From: Nissolia schottii | Lineage: Eukaryota; Streptophyta; Magnoliopsida; Fabales; Fabaceae | DNA length: 64,000 nucleotides | Assembly: GCA_003254905.1 (NCBI GenBank) | Contig: QANU01000796.1 | Coordinates: 483,577-547,576 of the forward strand | Direction: 5' to 3' | Shown here: one piece after another, positions 10,549 through 21,599 of the stretch | Position numbering within the stretch: position 1 is the first letter of the stretch | Layout of the letters: every line of letters begins with the position of its first letter | Program-made: the position numbers and the translations under genes | The notes under the pieces: generated by a model | Told to the model about the DNA's origin: nothing | Seen by the model: only the letters and a program-made list of their open reading frames with translations | Databases searched by the model: none

Positions 10549-13381
10549 ATGGCTCAAGTCTCCTCCTGCGCTTGGTCTTCACGCGCCCCCTGCGTCTTCT
10601 CCCAAAACCCTAAGCCCCTTTCTCTCTCCCCCTCTCTTCGCTTCCAATTCCCTCTCTCTCCTCGCTCCCCCGCCTTACCTTCCCTCCGCCTCGCCGCCTC
10701 CGCTGCCGGCGACGCCGACAAGCCATCGGCGAAGATCTCCGACGAGTGGGGCGAAGACTACGAGCCCGAACCCGAAGCCTCGTACACCAAGCTCGCCGAT
10801 TCGGACCCTCCGAAGGACGAGGACGAGTGGGAGGAGAAAGGGGGGCCCGACGCCGGCGGATACGTCGACGGCGGAAACGGAAGTCCGGCCGCCGCGACCG
10901 AGGCTCCGCAGGCGGCGGAGGAGGACGAAAAGGAGAAGCTCGAGGGGCTGAAGCGCGCTCTGGTGGACACCGTTTACGGGACCGAGCTCGGCTTTCGGGC
11001 CGGGTCGGAGGTCCGGGCCGAGGTTTCCGAGTTGGTGACTCAGTTGGAAGCGGCGAACCCGACGCCCAACCCGGTGGAGGAACCCGCGCTTCTGAACGGC
11101 AATTGGGTTTTGCTGTAAGTCTGAATCGAATTCGTTTTACCAGTTTTTTTATTTTTATTTTTAATTTTTTTATTATCCTGTCTCTCATGATTTGTGAACC
11201 GTTTCAATTTGTTTCGAGTGAATTGTTTTCCAGTCGTGGTGTCATGGGATTTTTGATTGATTTGATTATTGCTTCTTGTTATGTAAATGGAGCATGTAAT
11301 TTATGTCGTGCCTTAATTGCTAAGCAAAGATTGTAGGATTTAAACACGTTTAGGTTATTGAACATTTGAGACTCTGTGATTTTATTGAATACATCATTGC
11401 ATGGTAAGACAACTGTTTAGAAGGGGTGATGTGGAATTTGGGGCAGCCTGATGAAAACTAGTTAAAATGAACTCTGGTTACCACAATGCTGGCATTCTTA
11501 CGTGTTCTATAGTGAAGAATGATTTGTTATGTTTTTTTCCTTCTTTTTTTCTTATTAATCATTTTTGAGAATCTTACAAGGAGTTATAGTATGGAAAATT
11601 GCCAATTGTGTTGCGGCTAATTTCAGTTTCTCAGCTATTTATTGGATTCAGTTTTAGTTCACATTGCTTAAAGTACTGCACTGCTACTGGCTGATGGAAA
11701 TTTATTGTGAAAACCTTGGTACTAACGGATGGTGCTTATAATTTCAATCCTTCAAAGTATGTATGTGACTCAGAATTATTTTTCCTTATTCAATTAGGCT
11801 TCGCAATGAACAAATAAGATGTTTTCTCCTATTTTACTCAATAATATGTGCTCTGTGCTCATCTTGGTGTACTCTAGTAGAAATGGTGGAAAGTTTCATT
11901 GGTATTGATGAATATGATACTAAGTTAAAATGTCTGTTATTTAGTAATTCTTAATTGAAGGTTTGTTTGCTTGTCTAATTAATTTCAGGTACACAGCATC
12001 TTCAGAACTGTTACCTCTTCTAGCAGCAGGAACATTACCTCTGTTGAGGGTTGAGAAGATTTTGCAAACAATTGATGCTGGTAGCTTCACCATTATAAAC
12101 TCCATCACATTTTCTAGCCCTTTTGCTTCTGTGTCTTTCAGTGCATCCGCCTCATTTGAAGCTCGAAGCCCTACAAGAGTACAGGTATTCCATGAAAACT
12201 TTAGTATTTGACTGAATCATGCTTTTAAGAAGGCAAAATATGTTTGATATACCTTGAGCAGAGAGTTGTTGGGAAGTGTAAGCCTAATTGATGAAAGAGC
12301 TAACATTAAAAGAAGGGGAAAATTGTAAAATATTTGACTATATTGCATTAATTTTCCTTGAAGATTTACTACTCAAGCAGTCAAGCATAACAATCATTGT
12401 AATAACAAATGATTAATGTTATTAATGTACAGAACCCTTAGCTGCTTACTGCTAAGAGTGCCAAAACTGATTAATATTCGTCTTTAGCATCACACTTAGC
12501 AATTTAGATGGCTGGGCTTATGGGTATTTTGAAGTTATCAATGAGGTGTTTAGAGTGTGCCTCGAGAGTCCTTCCTAAGGGCGTACCTTCCATTGAAGGA
12601 GAAATGACTCAACCAACAAGAGGTGCTTGGAATCTGACTACACTGGTTTGGCCAGAAACTTAGTTGATGCTGAATTATGCATTTGAACGTTGAAGTCTTC
12701 TAGCTTAACTGTTTCCTTCATAACCTTTTGTATTGTGAAACTGACAATTGGTGTTTCTCACTTAGGGGCATTAATATCACAATGTTAAGAAGAGTAGAAG
12801 ACAATTACTTATTATGCTTCCCATATTCTGTGTTATTGTCTAGGCACTCACACTCACACTAGTTTGTTGTACCATATCGGTAGTTAAATAGTTGCTGCTA
12901 TTGTGCCATGCAAATACTTTTGTATGTTGGTCAATGTTAATGATATTGGAGTCCACGTGGTCCCTTTGTTGTAACTTGTACGGTAGTCCTTAGTTTCCTC
13001 TGTTTGTGCATGAAATTTTTAGATTTAGATGACTAGAAAGCTCGTGCTAATATTTTTGATTTCCAACAGGTTACGTTTAAGGAAGGTAAGCTAGAACCGC
13101 CAGAGATAAAATCTCGACTTGATCTACCAGAAAATGTGGACGTTTTTGGCCGAAAGGTCAGCTTACAGCCTCTGCAACAATCTCTTGGTCCTCTAGAGGA
13201 TGTGGTTGCGAACATATCGCGTGTCATTTCTGGTCAGCAACCTCTCAAGGTTCCCATTCCTGGTGAGAGGACAAGTTCCTGGCTCATTACTACATATCTT
13301 GATGAGGACTTAAGAATATCAAGGGGAGATGGTGGTCTTTTTGTCCTTGCCCGAGAAGGGAGCCCCCTTCTTGATCAGTAG
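10549..13381 (+). CDS. Plastid lipid-associated protein (PAP/fibrillin family), chloroplast
   Basis: Exons are 10549-11114, 11989-12184 and 13070-13381, all with GT/AG borders and consistent phase, giving 357 aa. Residues 1-50 are Ser/Pro/Arg-rich with few acids, as in a chloroplast transit peptide. Residues 64-130 are very acidic (DEWGEDYEPEPE, EDEWEE). From about 131 the PAP_fibrillin domain follows, with NGNWVLLYTASSELLPLL across the first splice, then TFKEGKLEPPEI and the C-terminal YLDEDLRISRGDGGLFVL. Fibrillins coat plastoglobules and bind lipids in chloroplasts. Length and the long acidic linker resemble the FBN1/FBN2 (PAP1/PAP3-like) branch, but the exact member is not certain. Exon 1 is strongly GC-rich and creates long false frames on both strands. 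The start is the first ATG in the GC-rich exon and gives the transit peptide. Confidence 0.93.
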
Positions 13382-14240
13382 GAAAGAATCATTCCTTCCT
13401 TCTTGCCCCACCTCCCAAAAAAGAAGTGAAAGTATATAGAAAGTCACATTGTTTTCCTTGTTCTCAAGACATTGTAGACTTGTAGTAGTGTTGTATATTC
13501 AAAGGAGAGGTCTTATATTGTCAGGCTGTACTTCTACAATCTTAAGTACCAGTTAATAATATGTTCGGCTAAAAAGATTTGGTGTGGCCGTTTCATAGTT
13601 TTCCAAAATGTGGTAATGTAAAGGAAATTGACAAAGAATTTGGCGATTTGTATAAAAAAAATCTCACACCATAAATTGCCAAAAGTACATGCGATTTACA
13701 TTAAAAAAAATGTGTACGCTAAGTGATGATTTACATGAAAATATAAAATAATAAAAGCAGCTAAGTAAATTGCCCAAAGAAGTGGTGATTTACAAGGAAA
13801 AAAAAAGTAATGTAAATTGCCTACAGGAGTGGCGATTTATAATGAAAAATAATAAAAAAAGAAATGGTAGCAAGACAAGACGTGACAATGTGTAGGTGTT
13901 GTAGCGTATGCGTGATTGAAATAGGGTTGCAATGCAAGTGTGACAAAACAATATTTGCATACATGTCATCAATATTTACATTTTGAATGAAGGCTAATGC
14001 AGACAAAATTTATAATGCTGGTCTCAGCTTGTTCACACTTGTACCACCAAGTTCACCGTTCTCCTCCACTCTCTTCCATTGTCTCATTTGCTAATCACCA
14101 CAATTCTCCCCAACTCTCTTCCACCAAGTTCACATAGATTCATTTCTCTCTTCTCATCTTCTCTTTTACATTGGTGATAGTATTTGAAATAAAAAAGATA
14201 AAAATGAATGATGAGAATATTGATGTTTTAATTTATTTTA
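13382..14240. repeat. 3' flank with repeated aaattgcc / ggcgattt motifs
   Basis: After the fibrillin stop, the first ~180 bases are presumably the 3' UTR, with AATAAT-type signals near 13555. At 13640-13850 there are alternating GGCGATTT and AAATTGCC motifs (both halves of AAATCGCC), separated by 30-45 bp of A-rich sequence. A similar cluster in opposite orientation lies at 21625-21870, on the other side of the tandem array. The remainder to 14240 shows nothing coding. Confidence 0.45.
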
Positions 14241-14247
14241 ATGGATC

Positions 14248-14394
14248 TGTTAAGAATAATTTATGTTAATAATTACAAATGATTTGATTTGATTTGATTG
14301 ATTTGATTTAATTATAATATTTTAAAAGATTATAATCAAATCAAATCAATCAAATCAAATCATTTGCAATTATTAACATAAATTATTCTTAACA
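14248..14394. mobile_element. Near-perfect 147-bp foldback MITE
   Basis: The two halves are inverted copies of about 71 bp with two mismatches. The outer end is TGTTAAGAATAATTTATG, the inner part is a GATTTGATTTG repeat, and the loop is only a few bases. GGATC lies directly on both sides (14243-14247 and 14395-14399), consistent with a 5-bp target duplication. There is no coding capacity. The near identity of the arms suggests a recent insertion or strong constraint on the hairpin. Confidence 0.8.
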
Positions 14395-14599
14395 GGATCT
14401 ATAAAAAGATTTAGTAGTGGAGGTGTGATATTTATATGTGAAAATCCATTGTTATATTATGTTTCGCAAACTAACACATTTGCAGATCTAAATACTATGA
14501 TTGGTGAGTTGTTCCAGAAGAGAGTAGTAAAAATTAGATATAGTTTACCAATTTCGCTAGTAAATGGGGTATTAGAATATAGACTTGCTAGCCTTGAAT

Positions 14600-17489
14600 T
14601 TTCGTTTAAAAATGATTTTTAGTAAAGTGCAATTTCAGCGGGCTTATGACATTCTATTTTTAACTAAAAACGGCTTCTTAAATTAATGACTATGTTTCAT
14701 AAGCTATAACCATGTTTTCTACGTTAAAAATAAACTTTGTTGAAAATAGGCATTTTTCGTAGGCTATAAGATTGGAATTTCCATCAAAAACGATTTTCGG
14801 TAAAGTACAATTTTCGTAGACTATGACATTCTCTTTTTCATTAAAAATGACTTATTGGATTAGTGACCATCTTTCATAGAAGATTTCCTTTTCTTATTCA
14901 TTAAAACAAGTTTTTCGTTAATATGCATTTTTCATAAGCTATAGCTTGGATTTTCATGTAAAATTGATTTTTGGTAAAGTACAAATTCCGTAGCCTATGA
15001 CCTTCTATTTTTAACTAAAAATAACTTCTTAAATTAATGACCATATTTCAAAGGCTATAACCATCTCTTTTTCGATAAAAACAAACTTTATCGTTCATAA
15101 GTATTTTTCGTATGCTATAGCCTTTGATTTTCAAAGAAAAATACTTTTTAGTAAAGTGCGATTTTCGTAGCCTATGACCATCTATTTTTTTTTTAAATGA
15201 CTTCTACGATTAATGAGTATGTTTCATAGATTATAGCCATGTTTTCTTAGTTAAAAACAATCTTAATCGTAAATAGGCATTTTTTATAGGCTACCTTGGA
15301 TATTTACTCAAAAATGAGTTTCGGTAAAGTGCAATTTTCGTAGACAATGACCTTATCTTTTTCATTAAAAATGACTTATTGGATTAATGAACCATCTTTC
15401 ATAGGCAATTTCCATTTCTTATTCAATAATATTTTTTTCTTTAATATGCATTTTTCATAGGCTATAGTCTTGGATTTTCATGTACAATTAATTTTTGGTA
15501 AGATGTAATTTTCATAGCTTATGACATATTTTTTTTAACAAAAAACGACTTCTTAGATTAATAGACATCTTTCATAAGCAATATTCATGTCTTCTTCATA
15601 AGAATTATTCGTAGCCTATAACCTTGGATTATTTAAAAATGATTTTCAGTAAAATGTAATTTCCGTAGTCTATGACCTTTTCTTTTTCATTAAAAATAAA
15701 TTTTTTTATCAATATGGATTTTACGCAGGCAATATAGCCAATAAATAATGACCAATAACAAAAAGCTTCTTTGCAACGAAAAAGACAAGACTATGGTTTA
15801 TAAATGATGACCATTACTCTAACAAATTAATATTGATGAAAAATAGAAGATTGTAGGCTTTAAAAAATGCATATATCCAAAAATAATTTTTGAGCAGAAA
15901 TTCAAGGTTATATGAAAATGGTTTCTTTACAACGAAAAAGAGAAGGATACACCTTATAAATGACAACCGTTACTCCAATAAATCAATTTTGATGAGAAAG
16001 AGAAGGTTGTATGCTATGAGAAGTGCAAATGTCCGAAAACTATTTTTGAGCAGAAATTCGAGACTATAGCCTATGAAAAATGACCATTAATTAAAAGGTT
16101 TCTATGAAACAAAAAACACAAGGCTATATAGTTTATAAATCAAGATCATTACTCGAAGAAATCAATATTGAAAAGAAAGAGAAGGTTATAGTCTATGAAA
16201 AATGCATATTTCCGAAAAACATTTTTGAGCAAAAATCCAAGGTAGCCTATGAAAAATTACCAATGATAAAAAAGTTTCATTACAATGAAAAAGACAAGCC
16301 AATAAATCATGATCATTACTCAAAGAAATTAATATTGATGAGAAAGAGAAGGTTGTAGGCTATGAAATATGCATATTTTCTAGAACCATTTTTGAGCAGA
16401 AATTCAAGGCTATAACATACGAAAAATGGTTTTACAACAAAAAAGACAAGGGTATAGCCTATGAAAAATGACTAGTAACAAAAATGTTTTTTTTACAACA
16501 GAAAAGACAAGGTTATAGCCTTGAATTCTACTCGAAAATGGATTTCGAAAATATGAACTTCTCGTAGCCTACAACCTTTTCTTTCTCATCAATACTTATT
16601 TCTTGAAGTAATGATCATCATTTATAGGTTATAATATTGTATTTTTTGTTGAAAAAAAAAATTTAGTTATTGGTCATTTTGCAAAGGCTATAACCTAGAA
16701 TTTCTGCTCAAAAATAGTTTTTGGAAATATGAAGTTTTTGTAACCTACAGCCTTCTATTTCTCATCAATACTGATTTCTTGCAGTAATGGTCAACATATA
16801 TAGGTTATAACCTTGTCTTTTGTGTTGTAAAAAAAACCTTTGGTTACTAATCATTTTTCATAGGCAATAGCCTTGAATTTCTGCTCAAAAATGGTTTTCA
16901 AAAAAATACATTTTTCATAGCATACAACCTTCTCTTTCTCATCAATACCAATTTCTTGCAAGAATGATCAACATTTATAGGTTATAACCTTGTCTTTTTG
17001 TTGTAAAAAAAACCTTTTTGTTATTGGTCAATTTTCAAAGTCAGTCTTGAATTTCTACTCAAAAATAATTTTTGAAAATATGATTTTTTTTCATAGCCTA
17101 CGACCTTCTCTTCATCATCAATTCCGATTTCTTACAATAATGGCCATCAATTATAGGTTATAACTTTGTCTTTTTCATTGTAAATAACCTTTTTGTTCCT
17201 AGTTATTTTCAAAGGCTATAACCTTGAATTTTTGGTCAAAAATGATTCTAGGAATATGAATTTTCATAGCCTTCAACATTCTATTTCTTATCAATACTGA
17301 TTTCTTGCAGTAATGGTCAACGTTTATAGGCTATAACCTTATCTTTTTCGTTGATAAAACCTTTTTTTGTTGTTGGTATATTTTCAAAGGCTATAGCTTT
17401 GAAGTTTTGCTCAAAAATGGTTTTCAAAAATATAATTTTTTTTATAGTTTATAACATTCTCTTTCTCATCAATGCTGATTTCTTGCAAT
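14600..17489. repeat. Tandem array of ~172-bp trimeric units (left part, with inverted block)
   Basis: The core phrase (TTTTCATAGGCTATAACCTT and variants) recurs about every 57 bp. Three variants form one ~172-bp unit: one followed by CTCTTTCTCATCAA, one by GTCTTTTTCGTTG, one by GAATTTCTGCTCAAAAA. From 14600 to about 15730 the units are a diverged subtype with GGTAAAGTGCAATTTTCG repeating every ~175 bp. From about 15740 to 16510 the units are in reverse orientation (TTTGAGCAGAAATT, AAAGACAAGG, GAGAAAGAGAAGG). From 16510 they return to forward orientation. Open frames here, such as 16104-16358, are products of the repeat. No protein domain is recognised. Confidence 0.85.
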
Positions 17490-18469
17490 CATGATTATCA
17501 AACTCGAGAGTTTAGGTAAATTCGTGGAGCCTCCGTAAACTCGGATCGTAAAATCGTAAGAGTTTACCTATTATTAAAAAAATATTTAAAAAATATTTTA
17601 AAAAATTACTATACTACAAAAATATATTTAATAAAACTTGAAATTCATAAATAGTACAAATATCTAATATATCCATCAAAGATAAGATCTCAGAAAGGTT
17701 CTCTCTGAGACAAGTATCAACGTGGAGCATGGTTTTTTTTTCTACTCTATATAAGATAAAAGAATAGCATGATTTTCCCCATCTTAAGTTCTTAATATAT
17801 TTGATGGTCATGGTAGATCAATAAGGGTGATGGAAACTTAACAGATCTAAGTTCTTATGTTCAAATACCGATATTTTTCTGAACTAAATCTTTGATCTTC
17901 AAATTTCTGTGAATATAATCAACATAACACCTTGAAATACGCTCAGAAAACAATTTAAAAAGAAATACAGATACAAGGAAAAATTAGAGCATCCAAATGG
18001 AATAAGAATAAATAAAATGAGGAAAGAAAAAAGGGGTGCATCTAAAATAAGAGGAAACAAATTCATCAGACCACCCCATGATTGAGTCCTGATAATAAAG
18101 AGAACCAAAACCCATTGCATCAAGAGCCAAAACACAAACCGAGAGAATGCATACGCAGCAACTATTAAGAGATGACAACTGCCAAAAATAACATCAGATT
18201 TGATGGTAGATCAATAAGGGTGATATAGCAATTGATAGGAAATTATAGCAATTGATTCTAAGTTTTTTAAGACTAAGTTTTTTAGTCAACAAAACGCAAC
18301 ACACATAGGAAATTATAGCAATTGATTCTACAGGTAATGAGGTAAAGATAGCAAAATTAATTTTTAAGCTAGGAAGATAGATTAACAAACAATGGCGGAT
18401 ATAATACCACATGTCCACATCAACTTTCAATGAAACAAATTAACAAACAAATGGAAATATGTAATCAAA

Positions 18470-18960
18470 TCAAATAATTCTCCAGCAGGCAGCAGCTTCA
18501 GAGTTTACACCAAAATCAATCAACAGTGGCGGTGGAGTTTCACACCTGGCGGCTGGCGGTGGAGTGTCAGCGAAATGGCGGAGTGGTGATGGAGGAGTAG
18601 TGGATGGCGCCGGTGAGTGCAGAAGCAGCAGGAGAAGAACGGCGACCGAAGCACTATGTGGAGAATGGCACGACGGCGACCAAAGCAGTAGAAGACTAGG
18701 AGCCGAAGTGGCAGAACCAAGTATGGCAACGCGAGGGAGATTGAAGGAAGGAACGATTCGAAGTGGGGGAGAATGGAGAATTGATGAGAGGAACGGTTCG
18801 AAGTGATGGAGATTGGAGATTGGAGATTGAAGGAAGGAAGAGCCACGAGGAAACGCAGCCGAAAACAAGCCCTAAGAGTTGAAGACCCTAACATCTCAGA
18901 AGAACAAAACGGCGCCGTTTTTGCAAAGCAAAACGGCGTCATTTTGAAAAGCACGCATCA
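18470..18960 (-). pseudogene. Gene-like GC-rich segment inside the hAT-like element
   Basis: Two overlapping minus-strand frames (18868-18470, 132 codons; 18954-18520, 144 codons) are rich in Ser, Leu and Pro, like an organelle-targeting leader, but no family is recognised. Upstream on the minus strand are repeated AAAACGGCGTCGTTTT-type palindromes (18909-18986), a motif often seen near plant transcription starts. This suggests capture of a promoter and first exon by the transposon. It may be a transcribed leader only, and a coding function is not supported. Confidence 0.35.
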
Positions 18961-19117
18961 GACGCCCAAAACGGCGTCGTTTTGGCAAGTTTGGGCTGCA
19001 AATTATTGAACTCGTAAACTCGTTCCTGAACTCGCGATTTTGACCGAGTTTGACCGATTTTACCTGATTTTACATAGAAACGAGTTTACCTCCGATTTAA
19101 CTCGATTTTACAACCTA

Positions 19118-19147
19118 AACTCGTAAAATCGTACGATTTTACGAGTT
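19118..19147. repeat. 30-bp perfect palindrome in hAT-like subterminal region
   Basis: The sequence reads identically on both strands, with centre ATCGTACGAT and outer AACTCG/CGAGTT. It lies about 25 bp inside the right end of the hAT-like element. Such subterminal repeats are typical transposase binding sites in hAT elements. Confidence 0.8.
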
Positions 19148-19170
19148 AAAACTCGATTTTAATAACCATG

Positions 19171-20905
19171 CTTGCAATAATGATCATCATTTATAGGTTA
19201 TAACCTTGACCTTTAATTTTTGCGAAAAATGGTTTCCGAAAATATGCATTTTGAATAGCCCACAACCTTCTATTTTACATGAAAATCGATTTCTTGAAGT
19301 GATGGTCATCATTTAATGGCTACATCCTTGTCTTTTTCGTTGTAAAGAAACTTTTTTTATAGCAATATTTTTTCACAGGTTGTAGGCTAGATATTGTGCT
19401 CAAAAATGGTTTTGAGAAATACACATTTTTCATAGCTTGTAGTCTTCTCTTTCTCATCAATACTGATTTCTTGCAATAATGGTCATCATTTATAAGCTAC
19501 AACTTTATCTTTTTTGATGTAAGGAAACCTTTCTATTAATGGTCATTTTTCACAAGTTACAACCTTTAATTTCTACTAAAAAGTGTTTTAAAAAATAAGC
19601 ATTTTTCATCGCCTACAACCTTCTCTTTCTCATCAATACTGATTTCTTGCAGTAATGGTAAACATTTATAGGTTATAACAATGTCTTTTTCGTTGTAAAA
19701 AAAACCTCTTTGTTATTGGTCATTTTTCATCTTGAAATTCTACGTAAAAATAGTTTTCAGACATATGAATTTATTGTAGCCTGCAACCTTCTATTTCTCA
19801 TCAATACTAATTTCTTGAAGTAATAGTCAACATTTATAGGCTATAACCTTGTCTTTTGTGTTGTACAAAAACCTTTTCGTTATTTTTCATTTTTCAAAGG
19901 TTATAACCTTGAAATTCTGCACAAAAATGATTTTCGAAAATATGAATTTTTCATAGCATGCCACCTTCTATTTTACATCAATACTGATCTTGCTGTAATG
20001 GTCAATATTTATAGGTTATAATCTTGTCATTTACGATGTAAAAAAACCTTTTTGTTATTGGTCATTTTTCAGAGGCTATAACCTTAATTTTCTGCTCAAA
20101 AATGATTTTCACAAATGAGTTTTTTATACCCTACAACCTTCTCTGTCTCATCAATAATGATTTCTTGCAGTAATTTTAATCATTTATAAGTTATAACCTT
20201 GTCTTTTTTGTTGTAAAAAAATGTTTTTGTTAATGGTCATTTTGCAAAGACTACAGTCTTGAATTTCTACTAAAAAATGATTATAGAAATCTGAATTTTT
20301 GGAGCCTTCAACCTTCAATTTCTCATCACAATGATTTTTTGCAGTCATGGTTAACATTTACAGATTATAATCTTGTCTTTTTCTTTGTAAAAAAACCTCT
20401 TTGTTACCGGTCATTTTTCAAAGGCTAGCCTTGAATTTCTGCTCAAAAATGATTTTCAAAAATATGAATTTTTCGTAGTCAACAACCTTCTCTTTTTCAA
20501 CAATACTTATTTCTTATAGTAATGGTCATCATTTATTGGTTATAACCTTGTCTTTTTCAAATTAAAAGACCTTTTTTGGTTACTGGTCATTTTTCATAGG
20601 CTATAACCTTAAATTTTGCTAAAAATTGGTTTTCAAAAAATTCATTTTTAATAGACTACTACCTTCTCTGTCATCAATTTTGATTTCTTGTAGTAATGGT
20701 CATCATTTATTGGCTATAATCTTGTCTTTTTCGTTGTAGAAAAACCTCTTTGTTACATGACATTTTTCAAAGGCTATTATAGTCTTGAATTTTTGCTCAG
20801 AAAAGGTTTTCAGAAAAATTAATTTTTCATAGCCTACTACCTTCTCTTTCTCATCGATTCTGACTTCTGGACATTAACCTTGTCTTTTTCATTGTTAAAA
20901 ACCAT
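19171..20905 (+). repeat. Tandem array of ~172-bp trimeric units (right part)
   Basis: The forward array resumes directly after the hAT-like insertion with the duplicated CTTGCAAT and continues to about 20905. Units keep the three-subunit order: CTACAACCTTCTCTTTCTC, then TATAACCTTGTCTTTTTC, then CTATAACCTTGAATTTCTG. There are about ten units here and about 27 in the whole array. An (AAT)n run at 20940-20960 marks the right edge. Confidence 0.85.
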
Positions 20906-21183
20906 TTCCTTTTGTATTTCCTTTTGTATAACACAATAATTAATAATAATAATAATAATAAATAAATAAATAATTGTACAGATAATATGAAATGATAAAT
21001 TAAATAATAGATATTACCGAAGAATTGTTGTTTATGATCGTCAAAATATGATTGTTTGCATCCATTGTATTGTGTCATCTTAATAATACTTCTCTCAGTA
21101 TTACTTTTACTTTCACAAACTCTTCCTCTTCTCTTAAAATTTCTCTCCCTTCTCGACATATATGTGTTGATACCATGCATTCT

Positions 21184-21376
21184 TTTTTTGGTTCACAACC
21201 AGGTTGTCTATTGGTGTAGTCCTAATAGTTAATCCCTTCGTTGGCTTGTAAGCACCTCTAAGGGTGGGACAACTGCCCTGAGATTTTAAGTTGCTCCATA
21301 CCCAAAGCCAGTGATAGAACTCCTGACATTTGTTTAAGTGAAAATGAGCCTTTTCCACTAAACTACACCCCTCAAG
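21184..21376 (-). mobile_element. tRNA-derived SINE with 18-bp target duplication
   Basis: A perfect 18-bp duplication, GTTGATACCATGCATTCT, lies at 21166-21183 and 21377-21394. On the minus strand the body starts AGGGGTGTAGTTTAGTGG (A-box-like), has AGGAGTTCTATCACTG (degenerate B box) about 45 bp later, and ends CCAAAAAAAGA. Length is 193 bp. The 85-codon frame over it (21134-21391) is not a gene. Confidence 0.85.
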
Positions 21377-21599
21377 GTTGATACCATGCATTCTGAGGCT
21401 TCACTAAAGCCATATTTATAGGAAAAATGCCTCCTACCAATGTTCCCAATTGTTCAAACATGAATTATTGCTCTTCTCTGATCAACAATGCATGGAGAAT
21501 CTCTGTCAACCACTTGCAACCCCAAAAAATGAACCTCTCACCTGCACCATTCGTGGTACTTCCTGAGGTGCCAGGCCTTCGTATGCGTCTTCTCGACAC

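Larger units (their letters stand above)
17490..19170. mobile_element. hAT-like non-autonomous element carrying gene-like DNA
   Basis: This 1681-bp block interrupts the tandem array. It is flanked by a perfect 8-bp duplication CTTGCAAT (17482-17489 and 19171-19178). The ends are imperfect inverted repeats, CATGATTATCAAACTCGAG against CATGGTTATTAAAATCGAG (16 of 19). An 8-bp duplication with CA-type ends fits the hAT superfamily. Subterminal regions are full of ACTCG/TCGTAAAATCG motifs in both orientations, including a perfect palindrome at 19118-19147. No transposase is encoded. The centre (about 18470-19010) is GC-rich and looks like the 5' part of a plant gene on the minus strand. Confidence 0.75.

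Noticed and set aside
10442..11336. Long overlapping frames on both strands around the fibrillin first exon (169-196 codons)
   Set aside because: They are shadows of the GC-rich exon. They are Arg/Pro-rich without domain features, and only the frame from 10549 splices into the fibrillin fold.
16104..16358. 84-codon Lys-rich frame in the tandem array
   Set aside because: It follows the repeat unit and is interrupted in other units. It has no family features.
14600..20905. CRISPR-like array
   Set aside because: Units are contiguous diverged tandem repeats without unique spacers, in a plant nuclear context.
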